Shown: piece by piece, positions 35,125-50,000 of the stretch | Position numbering within the stretch: the first letter of the stretch is position 1 | Layout of the letters: each line of letters starts with the position of its first letter | Origin: Ophiura sarsii | Lineage: Eukaryota; Echinodermata; Ophiuroidea; Amphilepidida; Ophiuridae | DNA length: 64,000 bases | Direction: 5' to 3' | Assembly: GCA_035610835.1 (NCBI GenBank) | Contig: CM069443.1 | Span: 86,426,690 to 86,490,689, forward strand | The notes under the pieces: generated by a model | The model's database searches: none | The model's input: only the letters and a program-made list of their open reading frames with translations | What the model was told of the DNA's origin: nothing | Translations under genes and position numbers: made by a program

Positions 35125-35153
<29 letters not shown>
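34961..35153. mobile_element. hAT-type miniature element, left part only
   Basis: CAGTGGCGTAGCCAGGGG opens at 34961. C runs lie at about 35002-35015 and 35126-35153. No right end was found. Confidence 0.65.
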
Positions 35154-35155
<2 letters not shown>

Positions 35156-36276
35156 CTTATCAAGATTTCGAGCTGACTGAAAGAACTCGTTACATCTTGC
35201 AGCACTTGTTACATCTTGCTGTCTGCTAATCCAGAACGAGCGTAGAGATGCGACCGGAGGGAGAGGCACACTAGTATTCTAATGATTACCCCCATGGGCC
35301 CTCAAATTAACATTCAGTTTCCCCACACACAGATCTGGTACTCAATAATGTATCAATTTGTGGATGACCACCCGATTAGGCATGTGCCCCCAAAGCGGTT
35401 CTGGATGAAGATTGGTCAGTTTTATGACCAGCTGTCACTTCGCTTTTCGCTCATAATTATTACAACAGCGTAATGGGATACGCCCACCATGTCTGGTAGC
35501 CTTTAGTTTACAATCACAATTGTGACATTGCTAGCGTTTATTCAATGTTATTGTTCCTATAATAGTCATTAATGACGTTTTCAAGCGTATTTATTAGCTT
35601 GAATGTGGTAGCGTAAAGTAAGCTTATTTTGGCTTAAATTTACTTTTCTCGATAAATTCGACACGAAGAAACACCACATTTAACTGTACGGGCGATTTTG
35701 TTGATTGATTCTGTGCAAATTTACCCCCAGCCGTTCCAGAAACAAGCAAGCGGATAAAGAGACCGAATTCTGCTCTTCTTCTCATCGGTGCGGTATTGTC
35801 ATGGGCAACCCTTAAAACTCTTTCATCCGGCACCACTTTGTTAACCATTACGGATGTGCAATTACATACACATCCTCACAACAATTGGTATTAAGCAGTG
35901 CCCAAAGATACGGGGTGAAAGGGAGGAAAAAGTTCTAGCCTATACTTCTGAATTTTTAATAACAATTTGAATATACATACAAAAACGGAATTAATCCAAG
36001 GAATAAATAAACTGTATAACATTTTACCATGTTAAATTTCTCGAGATAATGGCCTTGAAATTATGTTTAGAACATATAAATATATTTTATCCATAAAGAT
36101 CCTTTCATGCCTGACACCAGATTTATATAAATATAATATTTGTTCAAGAAAATACATGTATATTTCAAAATGCCATCTATATCGTTTCATATAACCTGAA
36201 AGCATCTGCGGGGTTTGGCTTTTGCCAAAGCAAAATTCTAATTACAAAATAATTTGAGGTAGATGATGTAGACGGT
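35154..36276. other. Gene-free stretch between BHMT and the transporter
   Basis: Some GC-richer sequence at 35230-35480 and 35650-35850 with open frames of 60-75 codons on either strand. No family match or splice structure. The missing BHMT first exon could lie here or in 31675-34580, but I cannot place it. Confidence 0.35.
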
Positions 36277-36542
36277 AATTGAGGACCCTAGATCTAAAAG
36301 GGGGTTAAGTCACATTGAGAAAAATGGCAAAAACTGGGTTTCATTGTGTCCATGTGTGGACTTAACCCACCCGGGTTGTACCTCCCATATGGACTCTTAT
36401 ATAGCTTTACCACATGACTTAACTGTAACATTTGAACAGAGGGTGCAGAGATCCTCCTTGTAGCAGAAACTGATACTTAACTTTAACTACAATTTCACAA
36501 GATTGTGACTTAACCCCCTTTTAGATCTAGGGTCCTCAATTG
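36277..36542. mobile_element. Inverted-end element, 266 bp
   Basis: AATTGAGGACCCTAGATCTA and the following AAAAGGGGGTTAAGTCAC are mirrored exactly at 36506-36542. Confidence 0.85.
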
Positions 36543-36812
36543 TCGAACCCTTCTTAATACTTTAATGCATATATAGTCAACATGCTTGTAAAGCACAATT
36601 TTAGTCCCGATCATTTTTGCGAGGCTGATCCTACCAGGACCACCAAAACGTGTCTTACCACGAACCGACCGGGCAAACATGCAAACAAGTAAACAAACAA
36701 GCAACAACCGACACAAATAAACAAAAACAGACAAATAGACAGAAAAAAGCAGCGAAACAAACGAACAAATTACACCCAACAAACACCGTCTACGCGCATA
36801 TAGATGTATAAA

Positions 36813-37429
36813 ATACACCTAGCACATAAAGTCCCTGATCTGACCAGGTGCTTTGAGGTTGGCTAATTCAAAATAGATAATCGGTACCAAAAATCTGAGA
36901 TATACTTAATTGAGCAAATTTCTTCTCCGCAGTTTGATACCTCATTCAACAAAATTGAATGGATACTTTTAAAGTTTTGGCGATTTCAATGACCGCGTAT
37001 AACAACAGCAAAGTTGCACTAGGTATAGGAAATCATTGATTTGTGTGTGATTACTGTCCGATAACTGTGTGCTATCTGAACGAGCCAGATAAATGGGTCT
37101 GGAGTGATAACCGCAATTTGCGGGACAAATGGTGTGACTAGCTGTGAAGAATAAAAGTCTTAGCTGATTAGCTGTGAGTTTTTCCAGTGCGTAATCACAC
37201 ACAAATCAATGATTTCCTATACCTAGTGCAACTTTGCTGTTGTTTTGCGCGGTCATTGATATCGCCATGACTTTAAAAGTATCCATTCGATTTTGTTGAA
37301 TGAGGTATCAAACTGCGGAGAAGAAATTTGCTCATTTAATGCATATCTCAGATTTTTGGTACCGATTATCTATTTTGAATTAGCCAACCTCAAAGCACCT
37401 GGTCAGGGACTTAATGTGCTAGGTGTACA
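36813..37429. mobile_element. 617-bp foldback, two-armed copy
   Basis: ACACCTAGCACATAAAGTCC and about 240 further bases return inverted, ending at 37429. The centre (37070-37200) contains its own palindromic pieces. A one-armed copy is at 43165-43554. The right end lies about 320 bp downstream of the transporter stop. Confidence 0.88.
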
Positions 37430-37745
37430 TCCTCCTGACCAGCCTTACATTTATCCATTGCATCACAGATTATACTGTTGTAACTGCTAGAACACCACTG
37501 TTATGTGTATTATAGCCTAGAGTTAGTTGGTCCTCGCCAGCAAAGCTGGCTCAATGGACACCGGATTGGGGGCAGTCAGAGATGGGGTATGAAGCTAGAA
37601 GCTTTATGATTGGGGTAAACCGAGGATCTAAATTTAGATCTACACGCATACTGCTTGTGGACGGGTATCCGTATCGCAAACGAGCGAACCTCGTTAAATC
37701 GAGTTTACGGTGACAGTTGAGTCCAATCATAGCCCCATCGCAGCA

Positions 37746-38023
37746 TCATATTTCTGTTTCTTTATAATGAAACTGGCGCCGTGGGTAACGCACTGACGGC
37801 AGTAATATCTTCGTATTCTTCTGATCAGTTTGTCCCAACTTATCGTAAACATTTCCATTCAGATGCGTTGTCATAGTAACACCCTTATCTTTGTTGTTGG
37901 CCTTTTTAATTTGACATCGTTCGATGACGTAATCAGCAAGTGTGAACAAGCATGCGCAAATTAGAGCGCCTCCTGCCATATGGAAAGTATGTATGTAAGT
38001 TGACGTGACGTCATACAGATATC
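37746..38023 (-). CDS. Transporter exon 4: last membrane segment and cytosolic tail
   Basis: 278 bp, acceptor TTTTACAG, phase 1 in. It opens GYLYDVTSTYIHTFHMAGG, typical of the last loop and helix of SLC16 proteins. A polar tail of about 50 residues rich in K, N, Q and T follows, then the stop at 37746. Confidence 0.92.
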
Positions 38024-41000
38024 CTGTAAAAGCATAAAAACAGAATGTTATTGTCCAGCACCAATCACATATAGTCTGATGTAGGCATACCTATCATCGA
38101 TTTAGAACATTAGATACATTAAACACTTCTTCCTAAGGGGCCTTGCGCTTTTACAGATAAACATTCAAGTTGAAGTACCCATTCAGTGAGGTGGTAATCA
38201 CCGATCCTTTTTCACTCCTTTTATTAACAATATTATATTATATATAGCTTTCCCCGCTCTTTCCTCTATCTGTAAAAGGGCAAGGCCCCTAAAGACTATG
38301 GAGGTTGCATGGGCGATAGCGTGTGGTGACCCAAACCTGGGGCCACCATGGCCACTGTGGCGTGCGATGCCAAGCCCACATGTGAAGCAAGCAGGGGCAA
38401 AGATAGCAAGACTACGTTGGGCCAACGTGTATTTGGCCAACGTTGGATCAACGTTAATGCAACATTTCAGCAACAAGCCTCCAAATAAAGCGGGCGACGG
38501 GCGATTTTTACCCCCTGGTTCCCGAGGTTTAGCATCTGGTATGTCGGACTCTGCCGTTGGTTGCGAGGCAACCAGTCGTGTTTAACAATTTCCCGACCTT
38601 TAGGGAGCACATCAAAACTCGACCGCGCGGCAACCGGCGGTTCCGCCCGGTTGGACCGCATATCATTGTTTAGAACAATAGAAACCGGCTGCAACTTCAC
38701 GGAACTGCACGGAACTGGCGGTTGCCGGGCGGTCAAGTTTTGATGTGCTCCCTTACTTCAAAGTCGGGTACAATTTCAGAGCACGAGGCGTTCTGACTGG
38801 CAGTTGTGATGAGAAACACTGGACAAATAACCGCTAAGATCAAGGATCTACTCGACTTTTCTCAATCAAACAACTGCTGTCATTTGACCCCTATTGCATT
38901 ATCACTTCCTTTCGGTTGTGAATCGATCATTTATATCAACATGATATTTAACTATATAAATATCTAACATCTCTTATCATTGGTGTTTTTTAATGTGATT
39001 GGGCAGACGTTGGACAGACGTCGGATGGGATGATAAAGTATATAATTAATTGCTGACCAAACTTTCTGTTGGACCATTTTCGCGCTCCCGAATTTATATA
39101 TTGGTATAGAAATATATGTTCGTTTTAAAAGTTTTCATAATATCTTTTAATGTGCCGTACCATACATTACAGAGTTTAAAATATACAGAAAGAAACAGTC
39201 GCATTGAAGTCGTCGGGCCAACGTTAGATTGCCAACCGTTGCCTGCCGACCCAGTACCGACGTCATTTTGACGTTGATTTGCCACCCATTACGCGATGTT
39301 AAACCCTGTTGAAACTCAACGTTGCCTGACGTTGGCTTTCCGACCGCGACCTTGCCGACCATTGCCAACGTTAGCCCAACGTAGTCTTGCTATCTGGGAG
39401 GCTGAGCCCAGCACCTGAGGCTGACCCAATCGCCCATGCAGCCTTCTTTCCAATAATGCACCATACCGGACTTGCTCCTCCTTACATCACCAACCTACTT
39501 GTACCATATCTACCTGGAAGGCCTAATCTACGTTCTGGTGATGACAAGCTACGTCTCCACACTCCTCGCACTATCAAAAGATATGGTGACATGTCTTTCC
39601 ATGCTGATGCCCCACGACTCTGGAACTCACTGCCCTCTGATATTCACAATAGCATCTCCGTCACGATTTTCAGGAAGCGCCTAAAGACTTACTTGTTTCC
39701 ACCTGCGTAGATCCACCGCCTCTTATTGCCTCATTCTGCAGTCATGCCTTTTTTAACATTAAACCTGTTGTGCAATTCTGTCAATATTAGTGTTTTACCA
39801 CTGTATATTATATGCTTGGTGCCGAGTGTATGCTTGCTGGGTAGGTGGGTGTGGGGTGTGTAGGGTGTGTAGCCATATGATGGGTGTGTCAGGGCGAGGG
39901 GTGGGGTGGGTGTGAGTGGTGTGTGTGTGGGGGTGTACGCGTATCATCTGTTTTATTGTATTCTTACTACTTACTGCCATTTTTAATGTCCAATTTTCCT
40001 ATTGTTGTGTTTTATATTTTGTACATTACTTGGTACTTTTTATCGTGTGTGTATTTTATCTCTGTACAGCGCTTTGGTCTTTTTTAGAAAAGGCGCTATA
40101 TAAATGCTGTTTAATTAATAATAATAATACCGTACGAGGGGAAATGTAAACATGGTAAAGTACCACAAATTAAAGAACAATAAATGGGTGTCTGTGGGCG
40201 GGGGATATACCAATCTGCTATATACCACCCCTTCTAAAACTCCTTCACGAAGGCATTACTGATACCAAGATGTCTGCTGGTAAACACTAACCCTTGACCT
40301 TCTTGGTAGACACAGCTTCAAGTAAGAGAGTGCGCTGTGACTACATAGCCAGAGGGGGCCTGATGCTACTTGAAGCTAACAATAACTGTTGTTAATCTTA
40401 ACATCTCTATTTAAATTCGAACTTTTTTCATGTGAAACAATTGTGTAAACCTTATCATAATTGTGTGCATTATGGAACTACATCAATATAATACGCCAAT
40501 GTTGACGATACTATTAAACTATTTACTGAATTGTTTCCCTGAACCGCCTGCGGCCATGACATAAAACACTTTATTGATGACTTAAAATACAACGGATTAA
40601 AAGAAACAAAGTATCGCACAATGGACCAAAATTACAACAACAAAAGTTTGGCAAACGTATCACATTGGCTTTGGGGCTAACTTGTTGAATTTTACGGCAC
40701 TTTAAAATATATTTGACAGTTTTTGTAGATTTCAAACAATTTTTAATAGATGGATTATTCTGATCACTCACCGGCGACATATACTCCGCTCAATGCTCCA
40801 ATTCCTCCCCATGTCAGAAACCATGCATAACCATTCGAGGCATACTGGGTCCCGACCGCATTTCTTATGATTAAAAATATAAGCGAATGACCTATTCCAC
40901 TGAAGAAGCCAAATATTGCCAGAAGAGCGGCGAGTTCAAAGTAACTTTTGCTGATGGGTACAAACATCATCGTTGCTCCAGATACTAGCCAACATATAAC

Positions 41001-44000
41001 ATTCAATTGGGTGGGTAATATGATGCGTTTGTCTATTAACCATCCATGGCACAATCTGCCAACGAGGCTACTTATTCCGAATATCGATAACAGAAACGAG
41101 GCTTTCATCTTAGTAATGCCAATATCTACAGCATAAGGCACTATATAAATCACGGCCGTGTTATACCCGCTACCTATCCACAAGCCATTAAGCGCGCCAA
41201 AAACAAATCGTCCATTGCGGAACCATAAGGAAAATTCAAAATCACTGGCTATTTCGCGCCATATACTTCTAGAGGCGCCATCTTGTTTTTGTCTTTCCGA
41301 TGATGACGATTTTAATACAATTGCACACATGATGACATGGGCCATAATAGCAGAGGTGATTAACGTTGTTCCACGCCATCCATATTCATCGATTAGGAAC
41401 TGGAACAGGGGAGCCAAAGCCAGTGTTCCGATAGGTGATCCACTACTGCATATTCCGTTGGCAAAGCCTAGACGCTTGTCGAAGTAGAAAACGAAGAACA
41501 CACAAGATATCTGTAACGCTAGCCCCATTCCAATACCTAGACACATATATAACATATTTGAAAACGAATTATTACAAGACCATTATCAGTATACAGATTC
41601 AAAAAATTCAAATTTGTTGTAAACGCTTAACAACAATGGCGCTTCGATCTAGTTGTTGAACTAATACAATGTATTGACGTTTAGATATAACTAAATAAAC
41701 TCCTCACATTTTTTCAATCAGCAACTTTTTGGATATTTCTTGATATATTTGATATTATATTTCATATCAAATTCTGATGTGTTCACCTTTCCAACGATAC
41801 CACATTTGTAGCAATCACTTGTTTCAGTGGATCAGCCACTTGCTTGAGAATGTGAAGTGAAGAGGTCTCAATCAAAAGGTGGGGAGGTCTCAATCAAAAC
41901 GTGCTAAATTCACCACTATTTTGCGCTCAAAAGAACAACTGTCATCTGTTCAATGTGTTACATTCAGTGGCGTAACCAGAGGCTATTTACAAAAGAATTA
42001 TGTAGTTCTTTTGATATCCTTGCATGATACCCTAACCATTTAATTTCAACATACAAGATTGTATTGTATGCTGAAAGTGGCCCAACGACTTGGTAGATTG
42101 GTCATATTTTTTAAACAAAATCAGTTAAAAAGACCAAATAAATTCTTCTGGTAGTCAACACATCAGTTATCACAGTTCAATGTGTTACATTCAGTGGCGT
42201 TACCAGAGGCTATTTCCAAAGAATTATGTAGTTCTTTTGATATCCTTGCATGATACCCTAACCATTTAATTTCAACATACAAGATTGTATTGTATGCTGA
42301 AAGTGGCCCAACGACTTGGTAGATTGGTCATATTTTTTAAACAAAATCAGTTAAAAAGACCAAATAAAATTCTTCTGGTAGTCAACACATCAGTTATCAC
42401 AGAGGGTAAATTATTTTGACATTGCATGGTTTTAATATTGGGTTAGAAATAGAATTGCAATTGTATGACTTTTTTTGATACAGTCTGTATACCCTCGTTT
42501 AGGGTATTATTCTCCGCGAACATTCTTATTATTAGCATCTGCGATAATGTATACATGAGCCCCCCCCCCCCCCCCACCCCCCCCCCCCCCCCCCCCCCCC
42601 TCGAATAGGACAACCAAATGGAAATTATTGCATCGACTAACTTTACAACCCCACAAACCGTTAAGGGGGAATCAATAACGTTTTTGATTTGATTTTTTGA
42701 ATTGTGTCTTTATTGAACTATTAATCAAATGCATATAAAAGTAAACATTGATTTTTTTTAGAAAATCACAAAATTCAAATTTTTGACCCACATTTAAAAA
42801 AAAATTGAGTACAAAATGCCCAAATCGCTTGATTATGATGTAAAGACACTAACTTACGGACAAGTTTCTCATTTTTCAACCAATCTAATAAAATAATTAC
42901 AACTAACCGTGTAAATGCTCCAAATTTCGAGCACAAAATAGAGACGATTATGGCACATTTAGATTGAGATCTCCGTGTGATCTCAAGCAAGTGGCTGGCT
43001 GCTGAGCACTGAAACGAGTGACTGTGCTACAAACTTGATATCATTGCAAAAATAAACACATCAGCTTTCAACATAATAACGAAATATACCAAATGTAGGC
43101 GATTGAACATGGATTTTTTTGAGTGGTTTACAACAAAAAGGAATGTTAACTTTAAATGTTAGCTCATTGATTTGTGTGTGATTTACGCACTGAAAAACTC
43201 ACAGCTTATCAGCTAAGACTTGTATTCTTCACAGCCAGATACACCCTTTGTCCCGCACATTGCGGTTATCACTAAAGACCCATTCATCTGTCTCGTTCAG
43301 ATAGCACACAGTTATGACAGTAATCACACACAAATCAATGATTCCTATACCTAGTGCAACTTTTCTGTTGCATGCGCGGTCATTGAAATCGCCATAACTT
43401 TAAAAGTATCCATTCTTTGTTGAATGAGGTATCAAATTGCGGAGAAGAAATTTGCTCATATAATATATATCTCAGATTTTTGGTACCGATTTTATATTTT
43501 GAATTAGTCAACCTCAAAGCACCTGGTCAGGGACTTTATGTGCTAGGTGTACATTAATTGTAACAGCAGGCAATAGAAGTGGTTACATAACATAAAAACT
43601 ATGAAAACCTGGTGTGTTTTTTAAATGTCGGTGCATTTCAAATGGGACAAGGCCTTGGAAAGTGATTATTGTTGTCCATCTCTGAGCAGTAGATGAAAAT
43701 TATCAAAAGATGGAAAATACATGTAGGCCTACATACCTAATACAAATTCAACTTATATCCCACGTTCGTAGGTTGCACGTTAATGAGTAATTCCATCCCA
43801 GGGTTTGACTGATAACCTTGTATAATTAAATACATGCGGAATGTGTTAGGTGGCGGAAGAGATGTTAATTAAACTAAGACTAAGCTAATAGTCATGTAAA
43901 ATGAAAACAAAATCATTGGTTTAATGGGAAACAATCCTAGAAATGCTAAGAATAAGGAAGCAAATGGATGTAGAAACCAGGATCAGCCTTTCATAAAAAT

Positions 44001-47000
44001 GTGTTGTGTACAGTTAAGCTACATTATTAGTTGGCTCTTTAATGTTGCTTTGTAATCTTTTCTAGGATTTTATCAAAAGTCTTATGAAACAAAATAGAAT
44101 AAATGATTTTATGGGAAGCAGTGCTCTCACACTTTAATGTTTATCAATTGAAAGTAATTCAACTGTTATGCTAAAACTATAAACATGATAACTAGCAATT
44201 AAGAAAATAGCGCCCTCTTTTGGTAGACTTAGGAAGTTCCCCATTCAATTATACATGGTTTTCAGTCAAACTTTTAGATAGAATTACCCATTAACGTGCA
44301 ACCTACGAACGTGGGATAAGGTATATTTGTCTTTAGGGATGTCTTTGTCATCTGTTGGTAATACTTTCATGATCTGCCTAGAGATGGACAACAAGAGCAA
44401 AAGATACAGAGCATCATCCCATAGTCTAAAAAAGATTCAAGATCAATTTACTTGTTAATAGAAATTTATACAGGACACAGAAAGTTACCTGCATAGTTTT
44501 GAAAATACTTTTTGAACATTTGAACATAAGCGATAATTTCGGTCATCTAACATTTAAAAAAAAAATCTGTACTTTCTTTCATAAATGTCCGGTTTTTATA
44601 CACATGTTTAACTTTCTCAAGAATGTTGATTTGTTCTTCTTCTCCTAATTCACCATTCTTGAGAAAGCTTATTAAACATGTGTAGATATTAGAACCATAA
44701 ACACTCTGACCAATATCATTGCTATTCATAAATGCGACATTCCCAATTTATTCGACCCACTGTATTACTTGTAAATGTTTATACGGCTTTATATTGAAAT
44801 GGCACCTACCTGTAATAGTTATAATTAAGTATATATGCCACAATTGGTTTGCAAACGATATAGCGAGCATCGACACCAATATCATCACGCCGCCCGAAAT
44901 GGCGACTAACCGGAAGCTCAGGCGATTAGAGAGTGCAGCTGCAAAAGGAGCTAGACAAATAATAATAAGAGAGTAACATTATTATTACGTAGATAGCTTG
45001 GTAGATAGCCTAAATACAGAAAGATGGGCGCGTTAGAGGCGGCGGAAGCAAACATTAAAGGCATATTATGTGATCTTTTCCAGAGAGCGCCCTCTATTCA
45101 TGATTTGTTTTAGAAAGTAGATTTTCTTGCAGATTTACATTTCCGATCATAAATCATACATACATTCCAAGTTACAGAGCGATACGATTCCTAATTACCT
45201 CAAAATCATGGTTTTAGAGTGAATTTAGAGTGAAAAAAATAAACTGTCGGAATTCCGACAGTTTATTTTCACTCTAAAACCATGATTTTGAAGTAATTAA
45301 GAATCGTATCGCCCTGTAACTTGGAATGTATGCATGATTTATGATCAGAAATGTAAATCTGCAAGAAAATCTGCTTTCTATTTTTTTTTCGATGTTGAGG
45401 GCGTTCCCTGGAAAGATCACATAATATACCTTTAAGAGGGACGACTTGACGAGCCCAAGTTTTGATATACTGATGAGACATGTAGAAAATAATCCGCGCC
45501 ACACGATGAACTCTCACCGTTCTCGCCGTAGCAGATTGCGTTTTCATTACTGGAAAAAATACTTTCAAACAAACGGCATCACAGCGTATTATTATAGGAT
45601 GTTTTTCGACCCATGACCTTGTTGCCGTGTGCGTTGCTATAGGTTTCTTTTGTGTGATATGATCCCTTTCATTTTATAGCGATGATGAGTTTATATGTGT
45701 AGCCCCATTACCGTGGCAATCCTAAAGGTGGAAATGACCCTAACGTAGCCCAATGATGACTCCAAAAAGATGACCTGGCACACTGGTAACGTATCAAAGG
45801 CTTTAAACCCATTTCAAATATATATTATTGACTAGTCTTTTCAAAGTGAAACTCAACAGCATTGACTATGTTTATAACCCAAATGCACCCTTATAACGTT
45901 TTTCCAGTAAACTTAACATCGTTAAAATCCCTAAAAATCTTAAAACTAGGACGCGACGAATTTGACAAAATCGCGACTGTTCAGGCCTGGTAAACGAATC
46001 ATAAATCAGTCCCAAAAAACTTAATTTAATTTAATGGACAAAAGCTAACGTTTTGTGCTGATGTTTTATCTGTCGACAAATCTGCTCGTACCAAAAAGGT
46101 AATCATTTGCTTATTTTTCGATCGATTTCGTCGGTCGAAACGGCAATATAGAATTGACATGATATCATACAGGGTGTCGATAAGCATGCGCATACACCAA
46201 AATGTTGATGATATCATTGCGCAGCCAAAGTTATGTAGGCCTTATTTTTGATGACTTTGGCCAAGCTTAACCGATCAGAGATAGTCGTCTGCTGCCTGCT
46301 TGCGTTATATAGCGTCATCCCTTGACGGTTCGGAGGAATTGGTGAGTTCAGTGTGCGCCAAGCACGCAAACATTCTGTTTTAACTCAAATGTCGAGAAAA
46401 CGTTCCTGAAGCCATATTGTGTGACAGATGGAGCTTATTCAAGCTTAAATGTATGAATCATTGCAAAGCGCACAAATATTGACAGTTTTAACCTAAAATG
46501 GTCCAGTATGACGTTGAAAACAACGGTACATCACTTGCTGCCGCTAGGCTTGAACAACATGTTCATGGACCAACTCACAGAAAAGGTCATACTTTAGATC
46601 TCTTGATTTCTCGCCAAGAAGACGCTCTTGTGCGCAATATAAATGTTTGTGATATACTCAACTCGGATCACTACATGGTCAGCTGTGTTATCGACTTTTC
46701 TAAGCCTATCTGTGCTACGGTTGTTACTAACTGCAGGAATTACCATGAACTCGATCATAATGCTTTTTCACAAGATCTAGAAAAGTCTTTCAAGGAATTT
46801 CCTGTAAGTGCAAATCTCAATGATATGGTCGATCACTATAACAAGGTACTTGTGGAAATTCTCGATCGTCATTGCCCTGCCTTGAGTCGCAAACGTAGAA
46901 TCATTTCTCAACCCAAATGGTACACTGATGAAATCCATAGAGCCCGCAGACAGCGTCGGAAACTAGAGCGTAAGTGGAGGAGATCAGGTGATCCGAATGA

Positions 47001-50000
47001 TCACAAATTTTATCTGGATTACGTTCACTTATTCTCTAAAATGTGCAGATCAGAAAAGGCTAAGTACTACACATGCTACACGGATAAGCTTGCTACAGCT
47101 GACACAAAAACAATCTTCAGAACCATCAACACCCTTCTCAACCGGAATACAACGTCACCTCCCTATGCTGAATCTATGCAAACCCTGAGTGATAACTTCA
47201 GTAGATTCTTCAGTGAGAAAATTGTAAAGATACGGCATAAGATCAAATGTGTTAATGACTCACAGTTACCCCCGCCAACCTGCTTCATTACCCACGATCA
47301 ACACGCTTGTTGAGGAAATGAATGAGTTTACTCCAGCTGATGAGGATGAAATCTTGACGCTCATTAAAAGATCCCCGAACAAATCTTGTGGACTTGATCC
47401 AATCCCTACCTGGCTCCTTAAACATGTTAAAGATAATATTCAAACTCTTCTTCCGGCATTTGTTTCCATTATTAATACCTCACTATCCACAGGCACATTT
47501 CCTACGGCAATTAAGGAAGCCATTGTCACACCACTCTTAAAGAAACCATCATTAGACAAGAACATGCTTAAGAACTACTGTCCAACACAGCATTTTTAAG
47601 CAAAATTATTGAAAAAGCTGCTTTGTCACGTGTAAATAATCATGTTTGTGAGAATGATCTACGCCAGAAGATGCAGTCAGCGTATAGGCCCAAGCACAGC
47701 ACGGAGACAGCATTATTAAAAGTCAAAAGTGATATTGTGTGCGAAATTGACAACCGGCGAGCTATTTTTCTCGTATTATTATACCTATCAGCAGCTTTTG
47801 ACACGATTGATCATGATATCCTAACTAACAGATTGTCAAATGATTTTGGGTTTAGAGGAAACGTTTTGAGCTGGTTTCGTTCGTATCTCTATCGACGCAC
47901 ATGCAAGGTTAAAATTGCCAATGAGTTTTCTGACTCGCATGTTCTCAACTTCGGTTTGCCTCAATGATCTTGTGTTGGCCCTCAAATGTTCTCTTTCTAC
48001 ACACATCCGATTGCTGATATAATCAAACGTTACAAACACATAAAGTTCCATTTTTACGCTGATGATACACAACTGTACATCTCATTTGACCCAAATAAGT
48101 CAGGGGATGCTGACCATGCTCTTGTTATGTTATCTGCGTGCATTGAGGATATCAAATCTTGGATGTCTCAAAATATGCTTTGCTTGAATAGTGATAAAAC
48201 AGAATTTTTCATTGCAGCCAACTCAAGAGTCTTAAAGTCACTATGCAACATCTCACTTCGTGTTGGTGATATTGAGATCAGACCGTCCCCCCATGTACGC
48301 AATCTTGGTGTTGAATTTGACTGCCATTTAAACATGTCTCATCATGTTACTAACATTTGTCGCAGTTTGAATTTTCACCTTAGGAATCTTTCTCGTATTC
48401 GGATGTTTATTGATGAAACAACATGTCATCACGCCATACGCGCACTTGTTACATCGCGGCTCGACTATTCCAACTCTCTCTTACAGGGATCTTCTGCGAA
48501 AGATATTAAACGGCTACAACGTCTCCAAAATCGAGCAGCCAAACTCATTTATAATGCTAAAAGACGTGATCATGCAACTCCTCTTCTCCACAAGTTACAT
48601 TGGCTGCCTGTTAAAACGCGCATTGAGTTTAAGATCCTGACTATTGTATATAAATGTTTCAATGATGGCGCGCCTTCTTATCTTAATGACCTTACTTATG
48701 CACCTAAAAGAAGTGGTCTTCGTTCTGCCTCTGACACTCGGATTCTCGCTGTACCTAAAACTCGTCTCTACCGCCAAGAAAGGATTTTATGCCTCCGGCC
48801 CATTATTGTGGAATAATTTACCACGTCACATCAGGCATGCCTCATCACTGACTCAATTTAAGAAGATGTTAAAAACTCACTTATTCCACCGTCATAGTGC
48901 GAGTGATGTTTAACACTGTTATTTTAATTTTATGTTTTAATTTTGTTAAGCGCTGTGGTACCATTGTATAATGTGCAAGAGCGCTATATAAATGCTCATT
49001 GTTATGTTATGTTGTCATGCGGGCGGGCGGGGGCGATGTCATTTACCGTAACAAACATTTGATACCTAAACGGAATAAAGCGTATAATATACGCATGCAC
49101 ATGTACATTGTACAGCAATACATACATTTATCACTTAGTAGCTATAAATAGATTCAAATGCTGTAATCTGATTGGTTATTAAGCATTTGGCAACTAAGCA
49201 ATATAAAAACGTATTGCGTTGTAATTAACATTGCTAACAGGCGATATATCCCGTATTGCGTTGTTGGCAGAATAACAACTCTGATTGGTTAAATTGAGAT
49301 TTGGGTTGATCCATTATTATTTGTTTTTATTTTTAGGGGTTATGATGGTGGTGGATGGGGAAAAAAGGTGATTGTAAGTGTTGGGTTATGGGTGTGCAAG
49401 GGAGGAGGAGAGGGGTTAATAAGATTTCTTTTTGGTGGTTCCCCGTATCATTTAGGTGATTCCCAGTGTTTTGGGTTCCAAGTTATTTAAGCGCTCACTG
49501 AGTATATGTCGGGGGTTGGGAAGTATAAGTGGAATAAGGAGGGGGTGTTGATAAAATGGCCCTCTTGGGTGGTCCTGAGCATCATTTTGGTGGTTCCCAG
49601 TGTTTTGGGTTCCAAGTATTGTGTAAGTGCTCAATGAGGATATTTGTAGAGTTGGAATGAGTTGTGCTTAAGAGCAACTTTGCGTACCAATCAAAGAAAA
49701 TCAAAAAATGTTGGCAGACTTCAATTTTTTTTAATTTTTTTTTTTTTAATGTCAGGGTGCAGCATTGGTCAAAGTCTATAAAAATCCAAATTAGGTCACC
49801 GCTGGACCTTCGTTACCATAGCAACGGCCAAAATATCAAAATGACACGTTTTGGCCTATTTCAGCACTTTTATAAGGCTAAAATATTTCAAACTTTTAAG
49901 ATTCACCATATGTAGGGAAAGTAGAGGTAGAACTTGACAGTCACACCACATGTTTTACAACACATAAGCTTTCTAGAAATGCAGTTCTCAAACAACCGTC

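Noticed and set aside
35282..35848. Frames starting MITPMGPQ (plus) and MVNKVVPD (minus)
   Set aside because: Uninterrupted for 60-75 codons but with no recognisable family, splice partner or gene context; not enough to call genes.
47836..48072. Minus-strand frames within the LINE
   Set aside because: They are shadows of the reverse-transcriptase frame.
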